Below, one piece after another: positions 34,450 to 42,122 of a DNA stretch of 47,706 nt. The DNA is from Oscillospiraceae bacterium (lineage in GTDB: Bacteria; Bacillota; Clostridia; Saccharofermentanales; Saccharofermentanaceae). The position numbers and the translations under genes were made by a program. The stretch lies in assembly GCA_015069215.1 (NCBI GenBank), contig SVJC01000004.1, forward strand, positions 1 to 47,706, given 5' to 3'. The notes under the pieces were generated by a model that was not told the origin of the DNA, did no database searches, and saw only the letters and a list, made by a program, of their open reading frames with translations. How positions within the stretch are numbered: the stretch's first letter is position 1; each line of letters opens with the position of its first letter.

Positions 34450-34471
34450 AAGTCGTTCTTAAAACGAACTT
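34450..34471. promoter_or_regulatory. Imperfect palindrome between divergent lipoprotein and secY genes
   Basis: AAGTCGTTCTTAAAACGAACTT is a near-palindrome (AAGTCGTT against AACGAACTT). It lies 22 bases before the secY -10 box and within the region that should hold the lipoprotein promoter, so it may bind a regulator of either gene. Confidence 0.3.
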
Positions 34472-34498
34472 AAAAAATTGAATAATATGCGCTATAAT
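34470..34498 (+). promoter_or_regulatory. secY promoter
   Basis: TATAAT (34493-34498) has TTAAAA (34470-34475) 17 bases upstream. It shows that secY here is transcribed from its own start, not from an upstream ribosomal operon. Confidence 0.55.
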
Positions 34499-34542
34499 AC
34501 TGTCGCTGTTTTTATGCGCGTATTTAAGGAGAGATATTTTTA

Positions 34543-35853
34543 ATGAGTACATTTACGGATAGTTACAAGGTGCCAGAGCTCAGAAAGAAGATGTGGTTCA
34601 CCTTTCTGATCGTGTCGGTCCTTGCACTGCTTTCGCTCGTTCCCGTTCCGGGGATCGATCATGCCGGTGCTGCTGAAGCAGTATCCAAATGGGGTGACAC
34701 AGGTAAGCTTTTGGACGTCATGTCCTTTAAGGCTTTGGGCAATGTCGCCGTTACCAGCCTCGGCATCTATCCGTTCCTCATTGCTTCGATAATAATGCAG
34801 ATCGTTACGATCGTTGTACCCAAGCTCCGCAACATCGCCCAGACAGGCGAGGCCGGAACAAAGATCATCACAAAGCTCACCAGGATCGCAGCAGTTATTG
34901 CCGATGTCATTTTTGCAGTGCTCTACTGTGTAGGCATGAGAAACCACGTATGGACCTCAATAAACTACTGGGCTGCGATCATCCTCGCATGCGTATGCCT
35001 TGCTGCCGGCGCGGCGCTTTTCGGCTGGTTCATCGAACTCATCAACAATAAGGGTGTCGGTTCGGGTCTGGTCGTTGTTATTCTGGCATGCATCGCCCGC
35101 AACATTCCCGATGAATTAAAGGCTCTCTACGAGAAGGCTTCAGTTTTGGGTGTTCCTGCCGCTATCGGACTGACAGCTGCAGGCGCCATTGTTGCTGTTG
35201 CGCTTCTGGTCTTCATCGTCTGGTTCTACATGGGAGGCAAGAAGCTCCACATCCTGTTCTCCAAGAGGACCGTCGGCATGAAGCAGTACGCAATGCAGAA
35301 CCAGATCCTTCCCCTGAAGGTTGCACAGGCCGGCACGATGCCCATCGTTTATTCGATCGCCATCATGCTCATTCCGGCAGTCATCATGTGCCTGGTTATG
35401 CCTGAGGGAACAGAGAACATACTTCTCCTCGGATTCGTAAACTTCAAGCGCAGCCTTTCTTTCTATCTGCTCTACTGCATCTTTGTGGCATTCTTCACAT
35501 ATCTTTTCGCCATGATCCAGTTCAACCCCATGGATCTCTCAAACCAGATCAAGCAGAACGGCGGATACATTCAGGGTCTGCGTCCGGGAAAGACAACATC
35601 CCAGTATCTTATGAGCCTGTACAACAACCTGAACATTGCAGACGCCACATTCCTTGTCGCGGTCAGCCTTATCCCCATGCTTCTCGACCTGATCCCTGCA
35701 CTTAAAGGAATCTTTTTCGCAGGAATCGTCCTGATCCTTCTGGGCGGCGGCCTGATCGAACTTAAGACGGTTCTCGAAAACGGCCTTTCAACAGAAGAAG
35801 AGAAGGCAAAAGCAGCAGCTAAGGACAAAAAGAAGAATAAGTATGCAAAGTAA
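34543..35853 (+). CDS. secY: Protein translocase subunit SecY
   Basis: The 436-residue channel subunit of the Sec translocase has ten predicted membrane helices. The N terminus (PELRKKMWFTFLIVSVLALLSL, then VPVPGID) and the plug/TM2 region (GNVAVTSLGIYPFLIASIIMQ) are typical, as are IAQTGEAGTKIITKLTR and the C-terminal loops (FKRSLSFY; GGYIQGLRPGKTT). The C terminus ends in a Lys/Ala-rich tail. It exports pre-proteins such as the lipoproteins, glycanase and stalk protein in this window. AGGAGAG precedes the start; adk follows 34 bases later. In most Bacillota secY follows rplO; here a minus-strand lipoprotein gene lies upstream. Confidence 0.97.
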   Translation: MSTFTDSYKVPELRKKMWFTFLIVSVLALLSLVPVPGIDHAGAAEAVSKWGDTGKLLDVMSFKALGNVAVTSLGIYPFLIASIIMQIVTIVVPKLRNIAQTGEAGTKIITKLTRIAAVIADVIFAVLYCVGMRNHVWTSINYWAAIILACVCLAAGAALFGWFIELINNKGVGSGLVVVILACIARNIPDELKALYEKASVLGVPAAIGLTAAGAIVAVALLVFIVWFYMGGKKLHILFSKRTVGMKQYAMQNQILPLKVAQAGTMPIVYSIAIMLIPAVIMCLVMPEGTENILLLGFVNFKRSLSFYLLYCIFVAFFTYLFAMIQFNPMDLSNQIKQNGGYIQGLRPGKTTSQYLMSLYNNLNIADATFLVAVSLIPMLLDLIPALKGIFFAGIVLILLGGGLIELKTVLENGLSTEEEKAKAAAKDKKKNKYAK

Positions 35854-35887
35854 GCACCCAGATCATTAAACGGAGGTAAGCTTAATC

Positions 35888-36541
35888 ATGAATCTTATTA
35901 TTATGGGAGCGCCCGGTTCGGGCAAAGGCACATCAGCCACAGTAATCAGAGAAAAGTACGGCCTTGACCATATCTCGACCGGAGATCTTTTCAGATACAA
36001 CATCAAGGAAAACACTCCTCTCGGCATTGAGGCAAAGTCTTATATCGACAAGGGAGCTTTGGTTCCCGATGACGTTACCATCAGAATGGTCGAAGACCGT
36101 CTCAAGAACCTCAAGAGCGACAAAGGCTTCATCCTTGACGGATTCCCGAGAACGATCGCTCAGGCAGAGGCTCTCGACAAGATCCTTGAAAAGCTCGGAT
36201 CCAAGATCGATGCAGTCATGTACGTCGTAACGGATGACGACGTCATCATCGACAGAGTCACGACAAGACGCGTCTGCGAGAAGTGCGGCGCAAGCTTCAA
36301 CGTCAAGTACATGCCTTCCAAGGTTGAGGGCGTTTGCGATGTCTGCGGCGGCAAGACCATCCAGAGATCTGACGACAATCCTGAGACAGTCCAGTCCAGA
36401 CTCGATACATACAGAAAAAACACAGCACCTCTCATCGATTTCTATGCTGCAAGAGGCCTGATCGTTGAGGGAAACAACAACGTCAGCTCCGAGACATGCA
36501 TCAAGGAGATCGAAGACGGACTTGCAAAGCTCGGACTTTGA
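35888..36541 (+). CDS. adk: Adenylate kinase (zinc-binding lid)
   Basis: A 217-residue enzyme interconverting ATP plus AMP with two ADP. P-loop GAPGSGKGT, STGDLFR (AMP binding) and FILDGFPRTIAQAEAL are present. The lid carries four cysteines in CEKCGASF and CDVCGG, the zinc-binding type common in Gram-positive bacteria. A GGAGGT ribosome site precedes ATG 35888. It sits in the classical secY-adk-map-infA order. Confidence 0.97.
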   Translation: MNLIIMGAPGSGKGTSATVIREKYGLDHISTGDLFRYNIKENTPLGIEAKSYIDKGALVPDDVTIRMVEDRLKNLKSDKGFILDGFPRTIAQAEALDKILEKLGSKIDAVMYVVTDDDVIIDRVTTRRVCEKCGASFNVKYMPSKVEGVCDVCGGKTIQRSDDNPETVQSRLDTYRKNTAPLIDFYAARGLIVEGNNNVSSETCIKEIEDGLAKLGL

Positions 36542-36562
36542 TCTTTAGAAAGAAGTTTTTAA

Positions 36563-37333
36563 ATGATAGAAATACTCACCAACGAAGAATTTGAGAAGAT
36601 GAAAGCTTCCGGAAAGATACTCCAGGAAGTTTTCAAGGCTTGCAGGGACTTTGTAAAGCCAGGCGTTTCCACGCATGACGTAGACAAGCTCTGCTATGAC
36701 ATCATCAGAAGCCATGACGCCATCCCGTCATTTCTCAATTACGGCCAGCCCCCGTTCCCCGGAACGATCTGTGCTTCCGTAAATGATGAGGTCGTTCACG
36801 GCATCCCGAAGAAATCCAGGATCCTTGAGGAAGGCGACATCCTTTCCGTTGACGTCGGAGCGATCCTTGACGGTTATCATTCCGACGCATGCAGGACATA
36901 TCTTGTCGGCGAAGTTGCTCCCGAGGTCAGAGATCTCGTTGAGAGAACGGAAAAGTCATTCTTTGAAGGACTTAAGTATGCCCAGGTAGGCATGAGGACC
37001 GGAGATATCGGTGCTGCCGTCCAGGAATACTGTGAAGGTTTCGGATACGGCGTTGTAAGGGAACTTACAGGTCACGGCATCGGAACGACGATGCACCAGG
37101 ATCCTGATGTACCCAATTACGGCAAGGCCGGCCACGGCAAGAAGCTTACCAAGGGTATGGCTATCTGCATCGAACCGATGATCACGCTCGGCAGCAGGGA
37201 AATAGAGATGCTCGGCGATCAGTGGACTATCGTCACACAGGACGGAAGTCCCGCAGCACATTATGAGAACACGATCCTCATCACTGATGAAGGACCTTTT
37301 ATGACTACCTATGATTACGAGGAGGGTTTTTAA
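36563..37333 (+). CDS. map: Methionine aminopeptidase, type I
   Basis: A 256-residue metalloenzyme that removes N-terminal methionine from new proteins. Metal ligands lie in [17 protein letters not shown] (two Asp), [18 protein letters not shown] (His) and the conserved IEPM and final Glu near YENTILIT. His in NDEVVHGIP contacts the substrate. The ribosome site is a weak AGAAAGAAG. The stop TAA overlaps the infA start by one base (TAATG). Confidence 0.96.
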   Translation: MIEILTNEEFEKMKASGKILQEVFKACRDFVKPGVSTHDVDKLCYDIIRSHDAIPSFLNYGQPPFPGTICASVNDEVVHGIPKKSRILEEGDILSVDVGAILDGYHSDACRTYLVGEVAPEVRDLVERTEKSFFEGLKYAQVGMRTGDIGAAVQEYCEGFGYGVVRELTGHGIGTTMHQDPDVPNYGKAGHGKKLTKGMAICIEPMITLGSREIEMLGDQWTIVTQDGSPAAHYENTILITDEGPFMTTYDYEEGF

Positions 37334-37566
37334 TGGGTAAGGAAGATGTTATTGAAGTTTTGGGCGTAGTTGACGAGGCACTCCCGAACGCGATGTTCAA
37401 GGTAAAGATCGACAGCGGACATGTCGTTCTCGCTCACCTGTCGGGAAAGCTCAGACAGAATTACATCAAGATCCTTCCCGGTGACAAGGTCACACTGGAA
37501 ATCTCTCCCTACGATCTTTCCAGAGGAAGGATTACCTGGAGAGGCGAGAAGAAGCCTAAGGCTTGA
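37333..37566 (+). CDS. infA: Translation initiation factor IF-1
   Basis: A 77-residue OB-fold protein that binds the ribosomal A site during initiation. The sequence [24 protein letters not shown] and the [25 protein letters not shown] segment are the IF-1 signature. It is translationally coupled to map. In most Bacillota rpmJ follows directly; here a membrane-protein gene with its own terminator intervenes. Confidence 0.95.
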   Translation: MGKEDVIEVLGVVDEALPNAMFKVKIDSGHVVLAHLSGKLRQNYIKILPGDKVTLEISPYDLSRGRITWRGEKKPKA

Positions 37567-37616
37567 TCTCACTTACTGTTTTTCTCTGAAAAACACTTTT
37601 TCATACGGATCTGTTG

Positions 37617-37686
37617 ATTGCGCGGAGTTTTCGCGCAATGGCATTTTCGGGTTTTTACGGGCCGGTTTTGGCAGATTTTTGTCTGC
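37617..37686 (+). promoter_or_regulatory. Two hairpins in the untranslated region after infA
   Basis: ATTGCGCG (37617-37624) and CGCGCAAT (37632-37639) form a perfect 8-base stem, and GCAGA (37671-37675) with TCTGC (37682-37686) forms a second. Neither is followed by a clean T-run, so they are not ordinary terminators; they may protect the 3' end or attenuate the next gene. Confidence 0.4.
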
Positions 37687-37716
37687 ACGGGGTGAATATA
37701 TATAAGGAGCATTTAT

Positions 37717-38508
37717 ATGGAAGAAGAAAAGAAAGAAGTCTCTGAAGTAAAGGAAACAGAGAAAAAAGAAGTTAAGGCTGAAGGCAAAAAGTCTTTCCTG
37801 AACGAGAACACTCTTGAGATCATTACGGTAATACTGCTCGGCATCACCGCGCTTCTTACCGCATGGGCAAGCTATGTCGGCTCGATCCACGGCGGCAATC
37901 AGGCTACGAACTATGCAACGAGCAACAATATCTCGAGCGACGGTAACTCACTTTACAATGCCGCAGTACAGAATCTTTCCCAGGATATGGGGATCTGGAA
38001 CACCATTGCCTCTTATGAGGTAGAGATCCTTTATGCTGAATCCGTCAAGGACAATGCAGCCATCGAGGCAAATGTCTGGAAGCTTCAGTGGTTCTGCGAG
38101 GACAACCTTCCCGAGAACATGGCGGCTGCCATCGGATATGACGTCGAAAAATTCAACGACGGCAACAACGATACTCAGGAGATCCTTGAATGGCTCAAGG
38201 ACGATAAGGCAATAACAACACCTTTCACTGAAGAGTTCGTCAACAAATATTTCGAAGAGGCAAACACAAAGCTCGAGGAAGCAGAAAAGGTTATCGAGCA
38301 GGGTAAGCAGGATAACGCAAACGGCGACAAGTTCTCGCTCGTAACGGTAATCTACAGCGTTGCGCTCTTCCTTCTCGGCATTGTCGGAGTCTTCAAGAAC
38401 ACTACAAACAAGAAGCTCGTTCTTGCAGTCAGCGTTGTATGCCTGATCATTGCGGTCATATTCATGTGCACCATCCCGCTTCCTACATCCGGCGGTATCT
38501 TCGGATAA
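37717..38508 (+). CDS. Membrane protein of unknown function inserted in the ribosomal operon
   Basis: This 263-residue protein has a Glu/Lys-rich N terminus (EEEKKEVSEVKETEKKEVK), a membrane helix near residues 34-50 (IITVILLGITALLTAWASYV), a soluble middle of about 140 residues with an acidic coiled-coil part (NTKLEEAEKVIEQGKQDNANG), and two helices near the C terminus (about 210-255). The overall pattern resembles DUF4337-type membrane proteins, but that name is tentative. AAGGAG precedes ATG 37717. It is not ribosomal; it stands between infA and rpmJ and has its own strong terminator. Confidence 0.65.
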   Translation: MEEEKKEVSEVKETEKKEVKAEGKKSFLNENTLEIITVILLGITALLTAWASYVGSIHGGNQATNYATSNNISSDGNSLYNAAVQNLSQDMGIWNTIASYEVEILYAESVKDNAAIEANVWKLQWFCEDNLPENMAAAIGYDVEKFNDGNNDTQEILEWLKDDKAITTPFTEEFVNKYFEEANTKLEEAEKVIEQGKQDNANGDKFSLVTVIYSVALFLLGIVGVFKNTTNKKLVLAVSVVCLIIAVIFMCTIPLPTSGGIFG

Positions 38509-38538
38509 GTAGATACATTATTAAAGTGATGTTATAAT

Positions 38539-38565
38539 AGGACCGCCTTCGGGCGGTCCTTTTTA
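38539..38565 (+). terminator. Strong intrinsic terminator before rpmJ
   Basis: A perfect stem AGGACCGCC / GGCGGTCCT with loop TTCG is followed by a T-run. It separates the infA-side transcript from the rpmJ-rplQ operon. A TGTTATAAT extended -10-like element sits immediately before it (38530-38538). Confidence 0.9.
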
Positions 38566-38615
38566 TCTTTTGTGCGGATGCTCAAAAAAGTGTCCTGCCA
38601 TGTGAAAAAATTCAG

Positions 38616-38643
38616 TTGAAAATCAAAATGTTTTTGCTATAAT
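38616..38643 (+). promoter_or_regulatory. Promoter of the rpmJ-rpsM-rpsK-rpsD-rpoA-rplQ operon
   Basis: TTGAAA (38616-38621) and TATAAT (38638-38643) are 16 bases apart, with an extended -10 TG at 38635-38636. It lies after a strong terminator, so this block is its own transcript. Confidence 0.8.
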
Positions 38644-38712
38644 AGTACGGCATGCGCCCAAAAAGCGCCTGTGTTTTGTTGTGGAAAAATAAAGCAACCA
38701 GGAGGTTTACTT

Positions 38713-38826
38713 ATGAAAGTCAGACCGTCAGTAAAGCCGATGTGCGAGAAGTGCAAGATCATCCGCAGGAACGGCAAGGTTATGGTCATTTGCTCCGACC
38801 CCAAGCACAAGCAGAGACAGGGTTAA
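38713..38826 (+). CDS. rpmJ: 50S ribosomal protein L36 (bL36)
   Basis: A 37-residue protein, [19 protein letters not shown] through KHKQRQG, with the zinc-binding CEKC, Cys and His ligands of the Cys-containing L36 form. GGAGG at 38701-38705 precedes ATG 38713. It is too short for most gene finders but unmistakable, and it starts the alpha-type operon. Confidence 0.96.
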   Translation: MKVRPSVKPMCEKCKIIRRNGKVMVICSDPKHKQRQG

Positions 38827-38842
38827 TCAGGCAAATGTCGGG

Positions 38843-38996
38843 TCTGTCATGTGTCGGAATTAGCCCTGACGCGAATTAGAAAGACAGGCCGCGGGCAAAC
38901 AAGCTCCGCCCGCAAACAATCGGAAGAATATTACACGCCATACTGTAAGGGCGGCTGCTCTTGAGGATAAACCCCGGAGTTCCTTACGCCGCGTGT
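38843..38996 (+). ncRNA. Structured leader RNA between rpmJ and rpsM
   Basis: Three helices are visible. (1) TCTGTC-side CTGTC (38844-38848) with GACAG (38883-38887), enclosing GTGTCGG/CTGACGC (38851-38872, two G-U pairs). (2) GCGGGC (38891-38896) with GCCCGC (38908-38913). (3) ACACGC (38933-38938) with GCGTGT (38991-38996), enclosing GTAAGG (38945-38950) with CCTTAC (38982-38987). The rpsM start is 44 bases downstream. Because rpsD (S4) is in this operon, and S4 represses the equivalent alpha operon in E. coli, it is a good candidate for an S4- or S13-bound regulatory leader. Confidence 0.55.
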
Positions 38997-39039
38997 CGTA
39001 TATATGAAGTATTACCACAATTCTATGGAGGTACACTAA

Positions 39040-39408
39040 ATGGCTCGTATAGCCGGCGTAGATTTACCGAATGACAAGAGGATCGAGACCGCTCTTACTT
39101 ACATTTTCGGTATTGGAACAACAAGCGCTGCGGACATCATCCGTGAGACAGGAATCAATCCTGATACGCGCGTAAAGGACCTTTCTGAGGACGAGGTCGC
39201 TAAGATCCGTGATCAGATCGAGAACAACTACAAGGTCGAAGGTGACCTTAAGAGAGAGATTGGCGCCAACATCAAGAGACTTACCGATATCGGTTGCTAC
39301 AGAGGACGCCGTCACAGATTAGGACTCCCCGTAAGAGGCCAGCGCACAAAGACGAATGCTCGTACCCGTAAGGGCCCTAAGCACACCGTCGCAGGCAAGA
39401 AGAAGTAA
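39040..39408 (+). CDS. rpsM: 30S ribosomal protein S13
   Basis: A 122-residue head protein of the small subunit that contacts tRNA and the central protuberance. [21 protein letters not shown] is the universal start, and [25 protein letters not shown] the conserved basic tail. GGAGG lies eight bases before the start. It follows the structured leader. Confidence 0.97.
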   Translation: MARIAGVDLPNDKRIETALTYIFGIGTTSAADIIRETGINPDTRVKDLSEDEVAKIRDQIENNYKVEGDLKREIGANIKRLTDIGCYRGRRHRLGLPVRGQRTKTNARTRKGPKHTVAGKKK

Positions 39409-39426
39409 GGGGAGGTAAACTGATTT

Positions 39427-39816
39427 ATGGCAGTTAAGAAAAGTACAAGACCCAGAAGAAGCGAGCGTAAGAACGTCGTAGACGGTCAGGCTCATATTCA
39501 TGCTACATTCAACAATACGATAGTTACCATTACCGACAAGCAGGGCAATGCAATTTCATGGGCTTCTGCAGGTATGGATGCCAAGGGTTCCCGTAAGGGT
39601 ACAAGCTATGCAGCACAGGTTGCATCCGAGAAGGCTGCAAAGGCTGCTTGCGATCACGGTATGAAGACCGTTGATGTCTATGTCAAGGGGCCCGGATCCG
39701 GACGTGAGTCCGCTGTTCGTGCGCTTGAGACCGCAGGCCTCAGAGTAACAATGATCAAAGATGTTACTCCCGTTCCGCACAACGGCTGCCGTCCGCCTAA
39801 GCGCAGAAGAGTTTAA
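39427..39816 (+). CDS. rpsK: 30S ribosomal protein S11
   Basis: A 129-residue platform protein with the typical [33 protein letters not shown] and [18 protein letters not shown] end. It follows rpsM by 18 bases with GGGGAGG as ribosome site. Confidence 0.97.
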   Translation: MAVKKSTRPRRSERKNVVDGQAHIHATFNNTIVTITDKQGNAISWASAGMDAKGSRKGTSYAAQVASEKAAKAACDHGMKTVDVYVKGPGSGRESAVRALETAGLRVTMIKDVTPVPHNGCRPPKRRRV

Positions 39817-39866
39817 TCCTTCTTCGTGCTTCTAACTATCTAAAACGAAAGAAAGAGGATAAATCA

Positions 39867-40460
39867 ATGGCCAGAGATATGACACCTGTCCTTAAGAAGT
39901 GCAGAGCCCTCGGTATTGAGCCTGCGTATCTGGGACTTAATAAGCAATCAAAGAAGAAGGCTAAGGTCGTCCGCAAGATGAGCGAGTACGGCATGCAGCT
40001 CAAGGAGAAGCAGAAGGCTAAGTTCATCTACGGAGTCCTTGAGAAGCCTTTCAGAAACTACTATGAGAAGGCACAGAAGCTTCACTACGGCACAACCGGT
40101 GAAAACCTCATGATCCTTCTCGAGACAAGACTTGACAACGTTCTGTTCAGAATGGGTTTTGCACGTACAAGAGACGAGGCAAGACAGATCGTAAGCCACA
40201 GAGAAGTTAAGGTTAACGGCAAGATCGTTAACATTCCTTCTTTCGGCGTTAAGGTCGGCGATCAGATCGAGATCAAGGAAAAGGCAAGAGGATCTCAGCG
40301 TTTCAAGGATATCGTTGAGGTTACCGGCTCAAGACGTTCTCCTGAATGGGTCGAGAGCGATCTGGAGAAGCTTGCAGGAAAGATCATCAAGCTTCCTACA
40401 AGAGAGCAGATCGATGTACCTGTTAACGAAGTACAGATCGTCGAGTTGTATTCTAAGTAA
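39867..40460 (+). CDS. rpsD: 30S ribosomal protein S4
   Basis: A 197-residue primary 16S rRNA-binding protein. The N-terminal zinc cysteines of the C+ form are missing (only one Cys in KKCRALGIEP), so it is the C-minus type. The S4 RNA-binding domain is clear at LETRLDNVLFRMGFARTRDE followed by ARQIVSHREVKVNGKIVNIPS. In contrast to B. subtilis, where rpsD stands alone, it lies in the alpha operon here, so it can be the feedback regulator of the leader upstream. Confidence 0.96.
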   Translation: MARDMTPVLKKCRALGIEPAYLGLNKQSKKKAKVVRKMSEYGMQLKEKQKAKFIYGVLEKPFRNYYEKAQKLHYGTTGENLMILLETRLDNVLFRMGFARTRDEARQIVSHREVKVNGKIVNIPSFGVKVGDQIEIKEKARGSQRFKDIVEVTGSRRSPEWVESDLEKLAGKIIKLPTREQIDVPVNEVQIVELYSK

Positions 40461-40514
40461 TAGCTAGGATATAACCGAAGAAATAGACCCCAAAAACTAT
40501 CAGGAGGATTAGAT

Positions 40515-41465
40515 ATGATGGAAATCAGCCAGCCGACAATCAAGTGCGTTGAGTCCAACGACGATAAGTCATACGGCAAATATACCATTGCCCCGCTCGA
40601 GCGCGGTTTCGGTACAACCCTCGGAAATTCGCTCCGCAGAGTTCTTCTCTCATCGCTTTCCGGTGCGGCAGTTACATCTGTAAAAATCGACAAGATTAAG
40701 CATGAGTTCTCCACTGTTCCGGGAATAATCGAAGACATGACCGAGATCATCCTTAACATCAAGGGTATCCGCGCTAAGCTTCACAACGAGTCTAATATTG
40801 TCAGCATCAGCGTTGCCAAGGGCAGAACCGGCGCGCTCACAGCAGGCGATATCGTACACGGACCTGATGTCCAGATTATGAATCCCGATCACGTCATCGC
40901 TCACCTCAACGGTGCAGACGACGTATTCATGGAGTTCACACTCAGCAAGGGACGCGGCTACAACACCGCTGAACAGAATAAGCCCAACAAGCAGGTCATC
41001 GGACTCATTCCGATCGACTCGATCTTCACACCTGTCAAGAAGGCTAACTACAAGGTTGAGAATACCCGTGTAGGCGCAAGAACAGACTACGACAGCCTTA
41101 CTATCGAAGTCTGGACAGACGGAACGATCGAAGTTGACGAGGCTCTGTCCTCTGCAGCTAACTGCCTCATCGACCACCTCAAGTTCTTCACAGCTCTCGC
41201 AGATACTGATTCCGCACTGAGCTTCAAGAGCATTGAAGAGTCCGGTGAGCACAACAGCAAGCTTTCGGGCGTTATTGAGGATCTCGATTTCTCCGTCCGT
41301 ACTTACAACTGCCTCAAGAGAGCACAGATCAACACTGTCGGCGATCTTGTAGCACGTACGATGGATGAGATGATCAAGGTAAGAAACCTCGGTAAGAAGT
41401 CTCTTGAAGAGATCATCGAGAAGCTCGAGGGTATGGGTCTTCACCTCAAGGACCAGGAAGAATAA
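40515..41465 (+). CDS. rpoA: RNA polymerase alpha subunit
   Basis: A 316-residue subunit that dimerises to nucleate RNA polymerase. The N-terminal domain has FGTTLGNSLRRVLLSSLSG (dimer and beta contacts), and the C-terminal domain has LDFSVRTYNCLKRAQINTVG and VRNLGKKSLEEIIEKL for UP-element and activator binding. GGAGG lies before the double ATG; I use the first. It is the usual fifth gene after rpsD. Confidence 0.97.
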   Translation: MMEISQPTIKCVESNDDKSYGKYTIAPLERGFGTTLGNSLRRVLLSSLSGAAVTSVKIDKIKHEFSTVPGIIEDMTEIILNIKGIRAKLHNESNIVSISVAKGRTGALTAGDIVHGPDVQIMNPDHVIAHLNGADDVFMEFTLSKGRGYNTAEQNKPNKQVIGLIPIDSIFTPVKKANYKVENTRVGARTDYDSLTIEVWTDGTIEVDEALSSAANCLIDHLKFFTALADTDSALSFKSIEESGEHNSKLSGVIEDLDFSVRTYNCLKRAQINTVGDLVARTMDEMIKVRNLGKKSLEEIIEKLEGMGLHLKDQEE

Positions 41466-41489
41466 CTTACATCTTAGGAGGAAAATAAG

Positions 41490-42011
41490 ATGCCTAACAG
41501 GAAAATCAGCCGTCCTTCAGACCAGCGCGCTGCTATGCTGAAGAATCAGGTTACTAATTTGATAATAAACGGCAGACTTGAGACGACAGTTGCTCGTGCC
41601 AAGGAAGTAAGCGCCATCGTTGAAGGTCTCATTGCAACAGCAGTTAAAGAGAAGGACAACTACACTACTAAAGAGATCACAGTCTCTGCTGCAAAGCTCG
41701 ACGGTAAGGGAAAGAAGGTTCTCAAGACCAAGACTTCCAAGTCCGGCAAGAAGTACGAAGTAGTTGACCGTGAAGTTAAGACAAAGACCGTTCAGGTTGA
41801 CAACCCTTCACGTCTTGCAGCCCGCAAGCAGATGGTTAAGTGGCTTTACAAGAGCCATGACAGCGAGGGCAACATCATCAACCCCGTCAACAAGATGTTC
41901 GATGAGATAGCTCCCAAGTACGTCGGCAGAACCGGCGGCTACACAAAGCTTGTCCGCATCGGCCAGAGACGTGGTGACGGTTCCGAGATGGCTATCCTTA
42001 TGTTCGTGTAA
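41490..42011 (+). CDS. rplQ: 50S ribosomal protein L17 with an internal insertion
   Basis: L17 lines the exit-tunnel region of the large subunit. The family core is seen in RAAMLKNQVTNLIINGRLET (followed by TVARAKEV) and FDEIAPKYVGRTGGYTKLVR. At 173 residues it is about 45-55 longer than usual. The extra part, at about residues 58-104, is Lys/Thr-rich (KLDGKGKKVLKTKTSKSGKK) and lies between the two core halves. AGGAGG precedes the start, and a strong terminator follows. Confidence 0.95.
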   Translation: MPNRKISRPSDQRAAMLKNQVTNLIINGRLETTVARAKEVSAIVEGLIATAVKEKDNYTTKEITVSAAKLDGKGKKVLKTKTSKSGKKYEVVDREVKTKTVQVDNPSRLAARKQMVKWLYKSHDSEGNIINPVNKMFDEIAPKYVGRTGGYTKLVRIGQRRGDGSEMAILMFV

Positions 42012-42053
42012 TATACACAAACACAAAGATACCTTTAATCGTAAAAAATTAGC

Positions 42054-42085
42054 CGGGGGAGGTATGTAACCTCCCCCGTTTTTTT
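42054..42085 (+). terminator. Terminator of the ribosomal-protein operon
   Basis: A perfect 10-base stem, CGGGGGAGGT (42054-42063) with ACCTCCCCCG (42069-42078), has a 5-base loop and is followed by seven T. Confidence 0.93.
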
Positions 42086-42122
42086 GTAATATAGCTTAAA
42101 ACTGTTATCAGAGGGGATCAGC

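Noticed and set aside
33725-34552. Extended start for the minus-strand lipoprotein
   Set aside because: The longer frame would place about 56 non-signal residues before the lipoprotein signal and crosses the secY start region; ATG at 34384 has a ribosome site and a proper signal sequence.
37617-37639. Hairpin after infA as an intrinsic terminator
   Set aside because: The stem is good but is not followed by a T-run, so I list it only as a structured element.
38530-38538. Extended -10 TGTTATAAT before the rpmJ-proximal terminator as a promoter
   Set aside because: Transcription would hit the terminator within a few bases and there is no -35 box; probably coincidental.
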